DNA of 64,000 nucleotides from Ruminococcus sp. (GCF_017549005.1 NZ_JAFYYT010000053.1:1-64000); one strand, 5' to 3'; counted from the stretch's first letter, positions 42,850 through 51,858 are shown. Made by a program: numbers and translations. Notes: a model not told the origin generated them from the letters alone.

Positions 42850-44354
42850 TATCCGTTACCTCCCGTTTTTGCCTCGGCAATGCTTTTCATAAAGCTTTCT
42901 TTCATGTCGTTTGAAAGCAGATCGCAGAGCTCCTCCGCTTCACTGTATCTGCCAATATCGGTCAAGCACTGTATCCTGTAGGTAACGGCTGTGATATCCG
43001 CTGGATCCCTGAGGACAGCATTGCGGAAGAAAATAATAAGCTTTTCATACTCGCTGTCTGCTTCTGCCCTGCCAAGCTTTTTCAGAGCGTTTACATAAGT
43101 ATATCTGCCCATGTACTCGCTGAACGGCTCGCTGCTGCCCTGAAGCCTTCGCGCATATGTCATTACCTTTTCAAAGTCGCCTTTAAGTGTATATGCGCCG
43201 ATATACAGGCGGTTTATCTGATCGGTCAGAGTACCGCCGAACTCGGGAGCATCCGCTTCGTCAAGCTTATAGACCGTATCCTCCGCTTCCGCGGGTTCGT
43301 CATCAAGAACGGTAAAGTAATCCCTTGCACCGTCTTCATCAGGCTCGACCTGAGAAGCAAGAGCGTCGATCCCCTCTGCACCGTATTCGTTTTCAAGCTT
43401 TACCCTGTCTGCTTCCAGCATTTCCTCAACGTCATATTCGGTGAGCTTATGTGGCTCAAACTCTTTCTGACCGATATCAAATCCAAGATTGAAGCTCTGT
43501 ACTGGATTGAGTGCCGCATTAAGGCAGTTTATTGCGCTGTCAGCCTCTTCGAGCTGTAGATATATCTCCGCTGCGTTTATGTATGTTTCCGATACCTCCT
43601 GAACTGTAGGTTTCAGTTTCTTCAACGACTCATCAAGATAGCCGAGAGCTTTTCCAAGACATTTGACGTCCTTTGAATCACGGTACATATCAAGCTCACA
43701 GGACATACAGTCGAAATAGTAATCCATACCGATCTCAGTATATTTCGCAGCTTTTCTCAGCTCAAATTCCGCTTCCTTGTAGCGTTTCAGCTGACACAGG
43801 AATCTGAAAGCCGTTCTGTATCCGATATAGGACGACGGAGAGATCAGCTTCATCTGATTTGCTGTGAAGATACCGTTTTTCACATCTTCTTTAAGTCCGT
43901 AGATGACCGCCATTCTTTCAAGGACTTCCATATCGGGTCCCATTATCTGCTCGGCTTTTTTCAGATTTATGAGGGAATCATCAAGCCTTCCTATGTCAAA
44001 ACATATGATACCGAGAAGATGATAAAGCTGAGCCGTGTTTTCCTGAGAACAGCCAAGCTCGTCAGCTTTTGTGAATTCCTTCAGTGCCTCCGCCGTTTTC
44101 TCACAGGCGCAGAGCGCATAGCCAAGATTAAAGTGCCTGTTTCCGTTATTACGGTCGTTTTCTACAGCCTTTAAGTAATAATCTGCCGCCAGCTCATAAT
44201 TATCAAGGGACATTGCCGAATTTCCCGCAGCCTGATAAGCATCTGCGCTGTCTGGTCTGACCTCTATTGCTTTTTTTGCAAATTCAAGTGCTTTTCCGAA
44301 CTGTCCGTTTACAAATGCAAAATTAGAATCCGAAAGTAAAGTTTCAAAATCCAT
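42849..44354 (-). CDS. TPR-repeat protein of the type VII operon
   Basis: The 501-residue soluble protein begins with at least four clear tetratricopeptide repeats (residues about 1-170, for example AYQAAGNSAMSLDNYELAADYYLKAV and HFNLGYALCACEKTAEALKEFTKA). More helical repeats follow and an acidic insertion lies around 300-340. It has no signal peptide. TPR proteins scaffold complexes, so a chaperone or adaptor role for the small secreted proteins encoded on both sides is plausible. Gene spacing is one base on the upstream side and a one-base overlap downstream. Confidence 0.85.
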   Translation of the reverse strand: MDFETLLSDSNFAFVNGQFGKALEFAKKAIEVRPDSADAYQAAGNSAMSLDNYELAADYYLKAVENDRNNGNRHFNLGYALCACEKTAEALKEFTKADELGCSQENTAQLYHLLGIICFDIGRLDDSLINLKKAEQIMGPDMEVLERMAVIYGLKEDVKNGIFTANQMKLISPSSYIGYRTAFRFLCQLKRYKEAEFELRKAAKYTEIGMDYYFDCMSCELDMYRDSKDVKCLGKALGYLDESLKKLKPTVQEVSETYINAAEIYLQLEEADSAINCLNAALNPVQSFNLGFDIGQKEFEPHKLTEYDVEEMLEADRVKLENEYGAEGIDALASQVEPDEDGARDYFTVLDDEPAEAEDTVYKLDEADAPEFGGTLTDQINRLYIGAYTLKGDFEKVMTYARRLQGSSEPFSEYMGRYTYVNALKKLGRAEADSEYEKLIIFFRNAVLRDPADITAVTYRIQCLTDIGRYSEAEELCDLLSNDMKESFMKSIAEAKTGGNG

Positions 44355-44355
44355 A

Positions 44356-44910
44356 TTATGTGTCTTCCTCCATTTTTTTCTTGTAGTATTCCATATCGAT
44401 TGAAGAATTGTGTTTTACAGATTCCCAGTAGCCTATGTCAGAATTCGCATTCCTTATCTCGGACTCTCTCAGGGAAAGCGCTGTCTCCGAGTCACTTTTC
44501 TGCCTTTTAAGCTCAGCTATCTTCGTGTTAAGTGATGATTTTTTTAAGTTGAGCTGTTCATAAACTCCGTTTATCTTATTACGGGTATCGGTTTTATAAA
44601 CATCACTGAGATTTTTGGCAGTTACATTGCTGCTCGCGACCATGCCGCTGAAATTGACATTCGCCTCTTCAATGGACGACTGCGACTTGTCGCATGAACG
44701 TACAACATCGTCCCTTGTCTTTACAGCTTTTTCAAGAGCATCAAGAGCTGCCGTATATTTCGTTATCTCTGCGCTGTATCCGTTTATATCGTTTATCAGT
44801 CGTTTTTTTTCATTTCTCAGCTCGCTTATCCTGTTTTCCTTTGAGTTTATCTCCGAGCAGGCGTCATAATATCTGTTTTTGGCGTTGTTATAGTAGTATT
44901 CGTAATCCAT
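44356..44910 (-). CDS. Coiled-coil protein, DUF5082-like
   Basis: The 184-residue protein is almost entirely helical with heptad character (residues about 10-70 and 115-165), joined by a less regular centre, FSGMVASSNVTAKNLSDVY. It resembles the small coiled-coil DUF5082/YwqH-type proteins found beside LXG toxins in Bacillus, which is a tentative call. The real start is the ATG at 44910, six bases after GAGAGGTGAG. An apparent upstream extension has no ribosome site and overlaps the WXG100 gene. A role as partner of an exported helical domain is likely. Confidence 0.7.
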   Translation of the reverse strand: MDYEYYYNNAKNRYYDACSEINSKENRISELRNEKKRLINDINGYSAEITKYTAALDALEKAVKTRDDVVRSCDKSQSSIEEANVNFSGMVASSNVTAKNLSDVYKTDTRNKINGVYEQLNLKKSSLNTKIAELKRQKSDSETALSLRESEIRNANSDIGYWESVKHNSSIDMEYYKKKMEEDT

Positions 44911-44926
44911 TTGCTCACCTCTCAGC

Positions 44927-45238
44927 TCATTTCTCTGAAACAGGATTCCTGTTGAATTCAGCCAGATCGTTGTCCAGCTGATTGTAGCTGTCGATAACGC
45001 TCTTGATGACTTCATCGTTGATAGTGTTAAGTACGTCTTTGAGGCTGCCTATTTTTTCAAGGATATGGTCAGTTTCAGACTTGTAAGCCTTTGCTCCGTG
45101 ACCACTCCAGCTTGAAAGGAGCGTGGAATTGATCTCGTTGAATTTTGTCTTTATTTCCTGAAATTCTTTGATAGCTTCTGCACTCTGACTTACAAATCCT
45201 TCAAGTTTTCCGATATCAGCTTCAATAAATGCTCCCAT
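44927..45238 (-). CDS. WXG100 family protein (EsxA-like)
   Basis: The 103-residue protein is the one canonical WXG100 member. Two helices flank SSWSGHGAKAYKSETDHI, with the WSG turn at the usual middle position. Such proteins form helical-hairpin dimers and are exported by type VII systems, carrying a C-terminal signal. A downstream YxxxD/E signal is not clear here (NQLDNDLAEFN is the nearest region). The ATG at 45238 has AAGGAGAG six bases upstream. It is the first gene of the operon, just behind the promoter. Confidence 0.9.
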   Translation of the reverse strand: MGAFIEADIGKLEGFVSQSAEAIKEFQEIKTKFNEINSTLLSSWSGHGAKAYKSETDHILEKIGSLKDVLNTINDEVIKSVIDSYNQLDNDLAEFNRNPVSEK

Positions 45239-45290
45239 AGGCAACTCTCCTTTTTATGCGATTTCAGTTCAGAAATATATACTTATATTT

Positions 45291-45319
45291 ATTATACTTT
45301 CTTTTGGAAAATAATACAA
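45291..45319 (-). promoter_or_regulatory. Promoter of the type VII operon
   Basis: On the minus strand TTGTAT (45314-45319) and TATAAT (45291-45296) are separated by 17 bases. The leader to the WXG100 ATG is about 45 bases. No other strong promoter stood out to me in the gaps of the operon, but I did not check the coding interiors. Confidence 0.75.
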
Positions 45320-45532
45320 GATTATTGGCTGATTATTGTATAATAACTCATTTTTTTCAACATACGATAAATTTTTATATCATTTATAGAAGTCAAAAAC
45401 TGCTTTTATAATCTGGTTTTCAGCTTTTAAAGTTAACGCCTGCCGATAAGAAGTCCGACTTATAATACAATGCTATATCTTCCGCGTATTACGGCAACTT
45501 TTTATAAAACCAGAATAATCATGAAATAGTAC

Positions 45533-45576
45533 TTGACAAATGGAAAAAAGTATGCTAATATATGAATAGATATTCA
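45533..45576 (+). promoter_or_regulatory. Metal-operon promoter with ArsR/SmtB-type operator
   Basis: TTGACA (45533-45538) and TAATAT (45556-45561) have a 17-base spacer. Directly after the -10 box lies TGAATA-GA-TATTCA (45563-45576), the kind of inverted repeat bound by ArsR/SmtB/CadC metal sensors. ATATGAATA also has a distant inverted partner near 45600. The regulator gene is not in the window. Confidence 0.75.
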
Positions 45577-45714
45577 AGTGTTCAAATAACTACTCTCTTA
45601 TATTCATATGTTTAACGGTAATATAAGCGAGGTTATCGGACATATAAGGGAATATAGGAGCTTTACGCTCAGAACTGCCGGAAAACGGCAAAAAATAATG
45701 AAAGGAACATGATT

Positions 45715-45939
45715 ATGAAAAAGATTTTCAAGCTTATTGATCTTGACTGCGCTAATTGCGCGGCAAAAATGGAGAACGCAATAAAGGAGCTCCCAGAGGT
45801 AGAGGACGCAGTTGTCAGCTTTATGACGCAGAAAATGACTATCAAAGCTGCTGATGATACCGATTTTGACGCACTTATGTCAAAAGTTGTCAAGCTTTGC
45901 AAAAAAGTGGAGCCTGACTGCGAGATCGTACTGAAATAA
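45715..45939 (+). CDS. Stand-alone heavy-metal-associated (HMA) domain protein
   Basis: The 74-residue protein is a single ferredoxin-like HMA domain with the metal site DCANCAAKM (CxxC) after the first strand. It would bind and hand over a soft metal ion. It is encoded 30 bases before a P1B-ATPase that lacks its own N-terminal HMA, so it probably acts as that pump's detached domain or as a chaperone. I chose the ATG at 45715, eight bases after AAAGGA, over one at 45709 that is only two bases from it. Confidence 0.88.
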   Translation: MKKIFKLIDLDCANCAAKMENAIKELPEVEDAVVSFMTQKMTIKAADDTDFDALMSKVVKLCKKVEPDCEIVLK

Positions 45940-45969
45940 ACCCGTAATAGCAATAAGGAGTGCTGTATC

Positions 45970-47841
45970 ATGAGCAAGAAGCAGAAAAACATACTGATAA
46001 GGATAATTGCAGCCGGTATTCTTCTGGTCATCGCTGCATTGCTCCCGCTTGAAGAGAAAAGCCCTGCAAGGCTTGCGGCATTCCTTGTTCCCTACGGCAT
46101 CATAAGCTGGGACGTCCTTTGGAAGGCGATAAGGAATATAAAGAACGGACAGGTCTTTGACGAGAATTTCCTTATGGCCGTAGCGACTATCGGAGCTCTT
46201 GCGGTAAAGGAATACCCCGAAGCGACCGCGGTTATGCTGTTCTATCAGATCGGCGAGCTTTTTCAGAGCGTTGCAGTCGGAAAGTCGAGGAAAAATATCG
46301 CTTCGCTCATGGATATCCGTCCCGATCACGCCAATATCGAAGTTGACGGAAAATTAGAGGAAGCCGATCCGGAGGAGATCGAGCAGGGACAGATTATCGT
46401 TGTCAAGCCCGGTGAGAGAATACCTCTTGACGGCATAGTAACTGAGGGAGTTTCGTCGGTGGACACCTCTGCCCTTACAGGCGAGAGCGTTCCGAGGACT
46501 GTCAGAGAGGGCGACAGCGTAATAAGCGGATGCATAAATCAGAGCGGTATGCTCAAGATCAGGGTCACAAAGGAGTATGAGGATTCCACTGTATCGAAAA
46601 TACTCGACCTCGTCGAAAACTCAGCTTCAAAAAAGGCGAAAGCCGAGAATTTCATTACCAAATTTGCGAAATACTATACTCCTGCCGTAGTTATTTCCGC
46701 ACTTCTGCTTGCAATTCTCCCACCTCTTGCAACAGGCGGTAACTGGGCGATGTGGATACACCGTGCTCTTATTTTTCTTGTTATCTCCTGTCCGTGTGCG
46801 CTGGTGATATCAGTTCCTCTCAGCTTCTTCGGCGGAATAGGCGGCGCCAGCAAAAAAGGAATACTCATCAAGGGCGGAAACTTCCTCGAAGTTCTTGCAA
46901 ATGCAGAAATAGTCGTATTTGACAAGACAGGAACCCTTACAAAGGGTGTGTTCGAGGTGAACGAGATACACCCACACATCATCGAGGAGGATAAGCTCCT
47001 TGAGCTTGCAGCCTATGCGGAAAGCTATTCCGACCACCCTATCGCTCACTCAATTTCGTCCAGATACGGAAAGGAAACTGACAGAAGCCGTATAAGCTCC
47101 AATGAAGAGATATCGGGACATGGAATAAAGGCGGTTATCGACGAGCATGAGATATGCGCAGGAAATTCAAAGCTCATGGATAAAATGGGCGTGGATATCG
47201 TGCCCTGCGATAAAGCGGGAACAATGGTGCACATCTCCGATAACGGACAGTATGCAGGTCATATCGTTATATCAGACAGGATCAAGGAGACCTCGCAAAG
47301 TGCTGTAAAACGCCTGAAATCACGCGGCGTGAAGCAGACGGTAATGCTTACGGGAGACTCTTCGTCAGCGGCAGAGGCTGCCATGAAAGAGCTCGGTCTC
47401 GACAAGGCTTACAGCGAACTTCTGCCTGCGGATAAGGTAGATAAAGTTGAAGAGCTGCTGAAAGAAAAAACTCCGAAAGGAAGCCTTGTATTCGTAGGCG
47501 ACGGTATAAACGACGCGCCTGTTCTTTCAAGAGCAGATGTCGGTATCGCAATGGGCTCGCTTGGCTCTGACGCGGCAATAGAAGCTGCCGATATAGTTCT
47601 CATGGACGATGATCCTGAAAAGATCGCTCTTGCTATGGACATCTCAAAGCGAACGCTGGGGATAGTTTACCAGAATATCATATTTGCTCTCGGAGTCAAG
47701 TTCATCGTTCTTCTGCTCGGAGCTCTCGGTATAGCCAATATGTGGCTTGCGGTCTTTGCAGATGTGGGAGTTTCCGTTATCGCTATACTCAATGCTATGA
47801 GAGCTATGAAAATAAAGGATATCAGCTCAGAACAGGACTGA
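45970..47841 (+). CDS. Zn/Cd/Pb-exporting P1B-type ATPase (ZntA/CadA-like)
   Basis: The 623-residue pump has membrane helices at the N terminus, an actuator region with TGES (in SALTGESVPR), the metal-translocating CPC motif at 274-276, the phosphorylation motif DKTGTLT (Asp318), the SDHP motif of P1B pumps and the hinge GDGINDAP. In the last two helices, the lysine of ALGVKFIVLLLG and the aspartate of FADVGVSVIAILNAMR are the marks of the P1B-2 (Zn/Cd/Pb) subgroup, not copper. It lacks an N-terminal HMA, which is supplied by the gene before it. It uses ATP to export toxic divalent ions. Confidence 0.92.
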   Translation: MSKKQKNILIRIIAAGILLVIAALLPLEEKSPARLAAFLVPYGIISWDVLWKAIRNIKNGQVFDENFLMAVATIGALAVKEYPEATAVMLFYQIGELFQSVAVGKSRKNIASLMDIRPDHANIEVDGKLEEADPEEIEQGQIIVVKPGERIPLDGIVTEGVSSVDTSALTGESVPRTVREGDSVISGCINQSGMLKIRVTKEYEDSTVSKILDLVENSASKKAKAENFITKFAKYYTPAVVISALLLAILPPLATGGNWAMWIHRALIFLVISCPCALVISVPLSFFGGIGGASKKGILIKGGNFLEVLANAEIVVFDKTGTLTKGVFEVNEIHPHIIEEDKLLELAAYAESYSDHPIAHSISSRYGKETDRSRISSNEEISGHGIKAVIDEHEICAGNSKLMDKMGVDIVPCDKAGTMVHISDNGQYAGHIVISDRIKETSQSAVKRLKSRGVKQTVMLTGDSSSAAEAAMKELGLDKAYSELLPADKVDKVEELLKEKTPKGSLVFVGDGINDAPVLSRADVGIAMGSLGSDAAIEAADIVLMDDDPEKIALAMDISKRTLGIVYQNIIFALGVKFIVLLLGALGIANMWLAVFADVGVSVIAILNAMRAMKIKDISSEQD

Positions 47842-47886
47842 TATGACTGCCATGTCATAAAAATAATGTTTTATAAGGAGAAAATG

Positions 47887-48729
47887 ATGCGTATTTCTCA
47901 AAGCTGTGCCGACTGCCTGTACACGCGCCAGAAAAACAAGACCGATAACGCCGGATATCTTGCCGAGATAAGATCGCTTCTTGACAACAGAAGTGAAAAC
48001 GATACCAGTCCGTATATGGTGTATCTTTTCAATAAAGCTCATATCAGATACTTCGGCAAAGCCGCGGATTACAGCGGCATAAAGAAACAGTACAACGACC
48101 TTGTCCTCTCAATGGAGGAAAAACTGCGGCGTGTGATAAGCTCTGCGGAGGATCCTCTTGCAAGTGCGCTTATCATAGCTCGTATAGGCAATTATATCGA
48201 CTTCGGAGCTATGAACAGCGTTGATAATGACAAATTTCTCGGACTCTTTTCCGATACGGCCATGCGGGAGGACGACAAAAAGACCTATGAAGCTTTTCTG
48301 CGCGAATGCGCCGAAGCTGAAACTTTCCTCCTTATATGCGATAACTGCGGCGAGATAGTTCTTGACAAGCTCATGCTCGAACAGCTGAAAGTACGATTTC
48401 CGCAGCTCACTGTAAGAGCTATGGTTCGGGGCGGAAATGTTCTCAACGACGCAACTGCCGAGGACGCGGTATATGTGGGGCTTGACGATGTGGCCGAGAT
48501 CATTGCCAACGGCGAAGCCATTGCAGGTACGGTCTACGAAATGCTCTCCGAAGATGCGAAAAAAGTGCTTGATACTTCCGATGTGATACTTGCAAAGGGG
48601 CAGGGAAATTTCGAGTCTATGTCGGGACAGGGGCGTCACGTATTCTATGAATTTCTGTGCAAATGCGAACTGTTTACCACTCGTTTCAATGTTCCGAAAC
48701 TGACAGGTATTTTTATCGAAGAAAACTGA
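47887..48729 (+). CDS. DUF89 family protein (damage-control phosphatase-like)
   Basis: The 280-residue protein matches the prokaryotic DUF89 branch with an N-terminal CADC pair, the catalytic-site stretch LLICDNCGEIVLDKL, and AKGQGNFESM near the C terminus. Eukaryotic and archaeal relatives are metal-dependent phosphatases that remove damaged phospho-metabolites. The substrate of the CxxC-bearing branch is unknown to me. It lies 45 bases after the metal ATPase and ahead of a terminator, so it is probably in that operon, which may link its metal need or metal toxicity to the pump. The ATG at 47887 stands six bases after AGGAG. Confidence 0.82.
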   Translation: MRISQSCADCLYTRQKNKTDNAGYLAEIRSLLDNRSENDTSPYMVYLFNKAHIRYFGKAADYSGIKKQYNDLVLSMEEKLRRVISSAEDPLASALIIARIGNYIDFGAMNSVDNDKFLGLFSDTAMREDDKKTYEAFLRECAEAETFLLICDNCGEIVLDKLMLEQLKVRFPQLTVRAMVRGGNVLNDATAEDAVYVGLDDVAEIIANGEAIAGTVYEMLSEDAKKVLDTSDVILAKGQGNFESMSGQGRHVFYEFLCKCELFTTRFNVPKLTGIFIEEN

Positions 48730-48802
48730 AAAAAACGACGTCAAAACTGACACCAATAAAGTGATTCCATGAGATCTTTAACAGTTATTGACTGCCGGTA
48801 AG

Positions 48803-48830
48803 AATCAGCCTGTTATAGGCTGATTTTTCT
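48803..48830 (+). terminator. Terminator of the metal operon
   Basis: AATCAGCCT (48803-48811) pairs perfectly with AGGCTGATT (48817-48825), followed by a T-rich tail. Confidence 0.85.
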
Positions 48831-48865
48831 GTATATACTGCTTTTCCCCAATAATTCATGATGGA

Positions 48866-48933
48866 TTGACTTATTACTCCATATATGGTACAATAAATCA
48901 ATAATAACTGATCATGTTTACAGCTTAAAGCTG
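48866..48933 (+). promoter_or_regulatory. Promoter and palindrome ahead of the MoxR/VWA pair
   Basis: TTGACT (48866-48871) and TACAAT (48889-48894) have a 17-base spacer. A CAGCTT-A-AAGCTG palindrome at 48921-48933 lies in the leader and could bind a regulator. Confidence 0.7.
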
Positions 48934-48950
48934 ATTATATCGGAGGGAAT

Positions 48951-50015
48951 ATGAATCTGTCATTTACTGTTACACAAAACGAGTTGTCTGATATTCTTCT
49001 CAACCTTTCCCCTATCAGACCTGTTTTCATCTGGGGAGCACCTGGCATAGGCAAATCAGCGCTTGTGCAGAAATTCGCCGATGATGTGGGACTGCCCTGT
49101 GTTTCACTGCTCGGAAGCCAGCTTGCTCCCGAGGATATCATAGGTATACCGCAGATAAAGGGCGCAACGTCTGAATTTATACCGCCCAAAATGATTGCAC
49201 GGCAGGAACCGTATGTACTTTTTCTTGATGAACTCAACGCCTGCTCTCAGGAAGTGCAGAAGGCTTTTTACAGCCTTATCCACGAAAAGCGCATAGGCGA
49301 ATATCATCTTCCAAAGGGCAGCGTTGTTATCGGCGCAGGAAACCGCTCACAGGACGGTGCTATCGTAAAGACCATGTCCACCGCCCTTGTGAACAGAATG
49401 TTCCATGTACAGCTCGTAGCCGATCCGCAGCAGTGGATTAACTGGGCATATGAGAATGAGCTCCACTCGTGGGTCATCGACTATATAACCCAGCGCCCCG
49501 ACCACCTCTTTTCGGAGCCGCCCAAAACTGAAGAGCCTTATTCCACTCCGCGTTCGTGGCATATGCTCAGCGACGCTCTGAAAGCCTACGGCGCAGGAGA
49601 AAAGGAAGTTCCCGAAAGCATATTGCGAGTTCTTGCATACGGCTCTGTTTCGGCAAGTCATGCAGGTCTGTTCCTTGCCTTTGTCAAAAATCTCAGCAAC
49701 AAGAACCTGCTCAGCCAGATAATCAAGGGCGACGCGAGGTTCCCGAGCGACCCCAAGGACAGAGATGTGCTTTACTTTGTTTCCCAGAGCTTCCGTGCAA
49801 AGCTTCTCATGGAGCTTCCCGAGGACAAGCAGAAAATGGACAAGAACGCTCAGTTCCTCACTCACCGCGCAAAGGCTCTTATCAAGGATCTGTCCCACAT
49901 CAGCCTTGAACTTGCTCAGATGATAGTATCATCAGACGACGGCAAGGTACTTCCCGAATGGTTCATGGTCGAGATAGTACGCGACCTGCCGCGGCTTATT
50001 CAGAACGACAAATAA
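48951..50015 (+). CDS. MoxR-type AAA+ ATPase
   Basis: The 354-residue protein has a Walker A GAPGIGKS (29-36), a Walker B VLFLDELNAC, a sensor-like GAGNRSQDGA and an arginine-bearing STALVNRMFH segment, as in MoxR/dynein-related AAA+ proteins. These act as ATP-driven chaperones that work with VWA-domain partners. The next gene, one base away, encodes such a partner. GGAGGG lies three bases before the ATG. The real substrate is not evident from the neighbourhood. Confidence 0.88.
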   Translation: MNLSFTVTQNELSDILLNLSPIRPVFIWGAPGIGKSALVQKFADDVGLPCVSLLGSQLAPEDIIGIPQIKGATSEFIPPKMIARQEPYVLFLDELNACSQEVQKAFYSLIHEKRIGEYHLPKGSVVIGAGNRSQDGAIVKTMSTALVNRMFHVQLVADPQQWINWAYENELHSWVIDYITQRPDHLFSEPPKTEEPYSTPRSWHMLSDALKAYGAGEKEVPESILRVLAYGSVSASHAGLFLAFVKNLSNKNLLSQIIKGDARFPSDPKDRDVLYFVSQSFRAKLLMELPEDKQKMDKNAQFLTHRAKALIKDLSHISLELAQMIVSSDDGKVLPEWFMVEIVRDLPRLIQNDK

Positions 50016-50016
50016 T

Positions 50017-51858
50017 ATGGCTAAGAAAAAAGAAGATAAGATATCAAAATGCGAGCAGCAGCTTCTCGACGGTATTGAGCTGATAGATAAGCACCCTCTT
50101 TTCGGAAAGCTGCGTATAAGTACCATAAATGTCCCGAAAAGCAAATTAGGCAGGAATGTCCCTGCAAAAGTCTCCTCATCAGGCTATGTATACCTGAACA
50201 AGGACTGCGATAAAACGCCTAAGGAATGGGCATATATCATTGCACACTGTATGCTCCACCTGTCTTTCGGACATTTTGACGCAGACCGTATGCCAGGATA
50301 CTGGCAGAAGATCAGCGAAAAAAAGGAGAAGTGGGTAAACGACTATGTCCCTGCACTATGGAATATGGCCTGCGATATTTTCATAACCCGTTTTCTTGCA
50401 GATGTAAAATTCGGCAGCAGCAATATTGATATGACTCTGCTCAATACATACGGCTCGGCTTCAAGTGAACTTAAAATATACGATCAGCTCGTTGAAAGGC
50501 ACATCTCCGCAGACAGCAACGTTTTCGGAACAGCAGGCGAATTCCCCGATATGATAGGAACAGACTCGCCGCTCACATACCGCTACGGAAAAAACCATCA
50601 TATAACGGATTTCGCCTATGCACTTGCCGATTCTGTACGTTCCGTGATCAATGAAGCTGCCGACCGCCCTGCTTCTGACGGCAGACACAGATCAGTAATG
50701 GCAAAGGCAGCCGAGTGGTTCATCAACCACTATCCCCTGCTTGGCGGAGTCGCCACAGGCTTTAAACTCGTCGAAACGCATCAAAGAAATGACCTTGACG
50801 ATATCGAAATAGCCGCTGTTAATGTAGTAAACGGGGAAATATACGTTAATCCTGCCGCCGGCCTCACTCTTGAGGAGTGGAAATTCGTACTTGCTCATGA
50901 GTACCTGCACGCCGGCTTGCAGCACCATGCCCGCAGAAACGGTCGCGAGCCTTACCTCTGGAACATTGCCTGCGACTTCGTTATCAACGGCTGGCTGAAC
51001 GAGATGCAGATAGGCATCATGCCGCAGAACGGTCTTATGTATGACGAAACATTAAAAAATCAGTCCGCCGAAGAAATATACGACCGACTGATAGAGGATC
51101 TGCGTAAGAACTCAAAGCTCTCGACCTTCCGAGGCTATGGCAAGGGCGATATAATCGACAAGGGCTGGTCGCCCGATAAGGGCGGCGCAACTTCACTGGA
51201 CGACTTCTGTAAAAGTGCGCTGCGAAGCGGTCTTGAATACCATACTTCAACTTCACGAGGATATATCCCCGCAGGACTTATCGAAGAGATAAAGGCACTT
51301 TCAATGCCGCCTGTTCCGTGGGATGTTGAACTTGCAAAATGGTTCGATACATGGTTTGCTCCCCTTGAAAAGCACCGCACCTATGCACGTCCCAGCCGCA
51401 GACAGAGCAGCACTCCAGATATTCCCCGACCAAGCTGGGTGCAGGCTGATATTCCCGAATACTCACGGACTTACGCAGTAATAATCGACACCTCGGGCTC
51501 AATGTCTCCCACTCTGATTGGAAAAGCCCTCGGAGCTGCCGCAAGCTATTCGGTAGCAAAGGACGTTCCGCTTGTAAGAGTAGTTTTCTGCGACGCACAT
51601 GCATACGATATCGGATACGTTGATCCCGAAGACATTGCAGGCCGAGTAGCAGTCAAGGGCAGAGGCGGAACTGTATTGCAGCCTGCTGTCGATCTGCTCG
51701 AAAGGGCTAAGGACTTTCCTAAGGACGGTCCGATACTCATAATTACCGATGCAGGCATCGAACACGACCTTAAAGTTCATCATGAACACGCATTTCTCAT
51801 ACCCAACGGGTCAAGACTTCCCTTCCGCGCCAAAGGCAAAGTGTTCTATTTCAAATGA
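50017..51858 (+). CDS. VWA-domain protein with metallopeptidase-like N-terminal region (DUF2201 type)
   Basis: The 613-residue protein has two zinc-protease-like histidine motifs, AHCMLHLSFGH (from about 76) and a full HEYLH at 294-298 with a following QHH, in a DUF2201-type putative metallopeptidase region. The last 150 residues are a von Willebrand A domain with an intact metal site start, DTSGSM (Asp491), and a later ITDAG. It is paired with the MoxR ATPase one base upstream. The duplicated histidine motif suggests an internal repeat of the peptidase-like module. Whether it cleaves anything is unknown. Confidence 0.85.
   Translation: MAKKKEDKISKCEQQLLDGIELIDKHPLFGKLRISTINVPKSKLGRNVPAKVSSSGYVYLNKDCDKTPKEWAYIIAHCMLHLSFGHFDADRMPGYWQKISEKKEKWVNDYVPALWNMACDIFITRFLADVKFGSSNIDMTLLNTYGSASSELKIYDQLVERHISADSNVFGTAGEFPDMIGTDSPLTYRYGKNHHITDFAYALADSVRSVINEAADRPASDGRHRSVMAKAAEWFINHYPLLGGVATGFKLVETHQRNDLDDIEIAAVNVVNGEIYVNPAAGLTLEEWKFVLAHEYLHAGLQHHARRNGREPYLWNIACDFVINGWLNEMQIGIMPQNGLMYDETLKNQSAEEIYDRLIEDLRKNSKLSTFRGYGKGDIIDKGWSPDKGGATSLDDFCKSALRSGLEYHTSTSRGYIPAGLIEEIKALSMPPVPWDVELAKWFDTWFAPLEKHRTYARPSRRQSSTPDIPRPSWVQADIPEYSRTYAVIIDTSGSMSPTLIGKALGAAASYSVAKDVPLVRVVFCDAHAYDIGYVDPEDIAGRVAVKGRGGTVLQPAVDLLERAKDFPKDGPILIITDAGIEHDLKVHHEHAFLIPNGSRLPFRAKGKVFYFK

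Larger units (their letters stand above)
45239..45714. other. Divergent regulatory region between the type VII and Zn/Cd operons
   Basis: These bases hold a minus-strand promoter for the type VII operon at the left and a plus-strand promoter with operator for the metal ATPase operon at the right. Between them is AT-rich sequence with an inverted CTGGTTTT/AAAACCAG pair (45414-45421 with 45515-45522). No gene is supported. Confidence 0.6.

Noticed and set aside
20145-45238. The block as a prophage or integrative element
   Set aside because: No integrase, portal, capsid, relaxase or flanking attachment repeats were seen, and the base composition looks like the neighbours.
45608-45712. 34-codon plus-strand frame just before the HMA gene
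   Set aside because: It ends at the HMA gene and could be a leader peptide, but there is no ribosome site and the operator overlaps its approach; too weak to call.
45970-47841. The first P-type ATPase as a copper pump
   Set aside because: The lysine and aspartate in its last two helices and the ArsR-type operator point to Zn/Cd/Pb; the CsoR-linked ATPase at 54531 is the copper pump.
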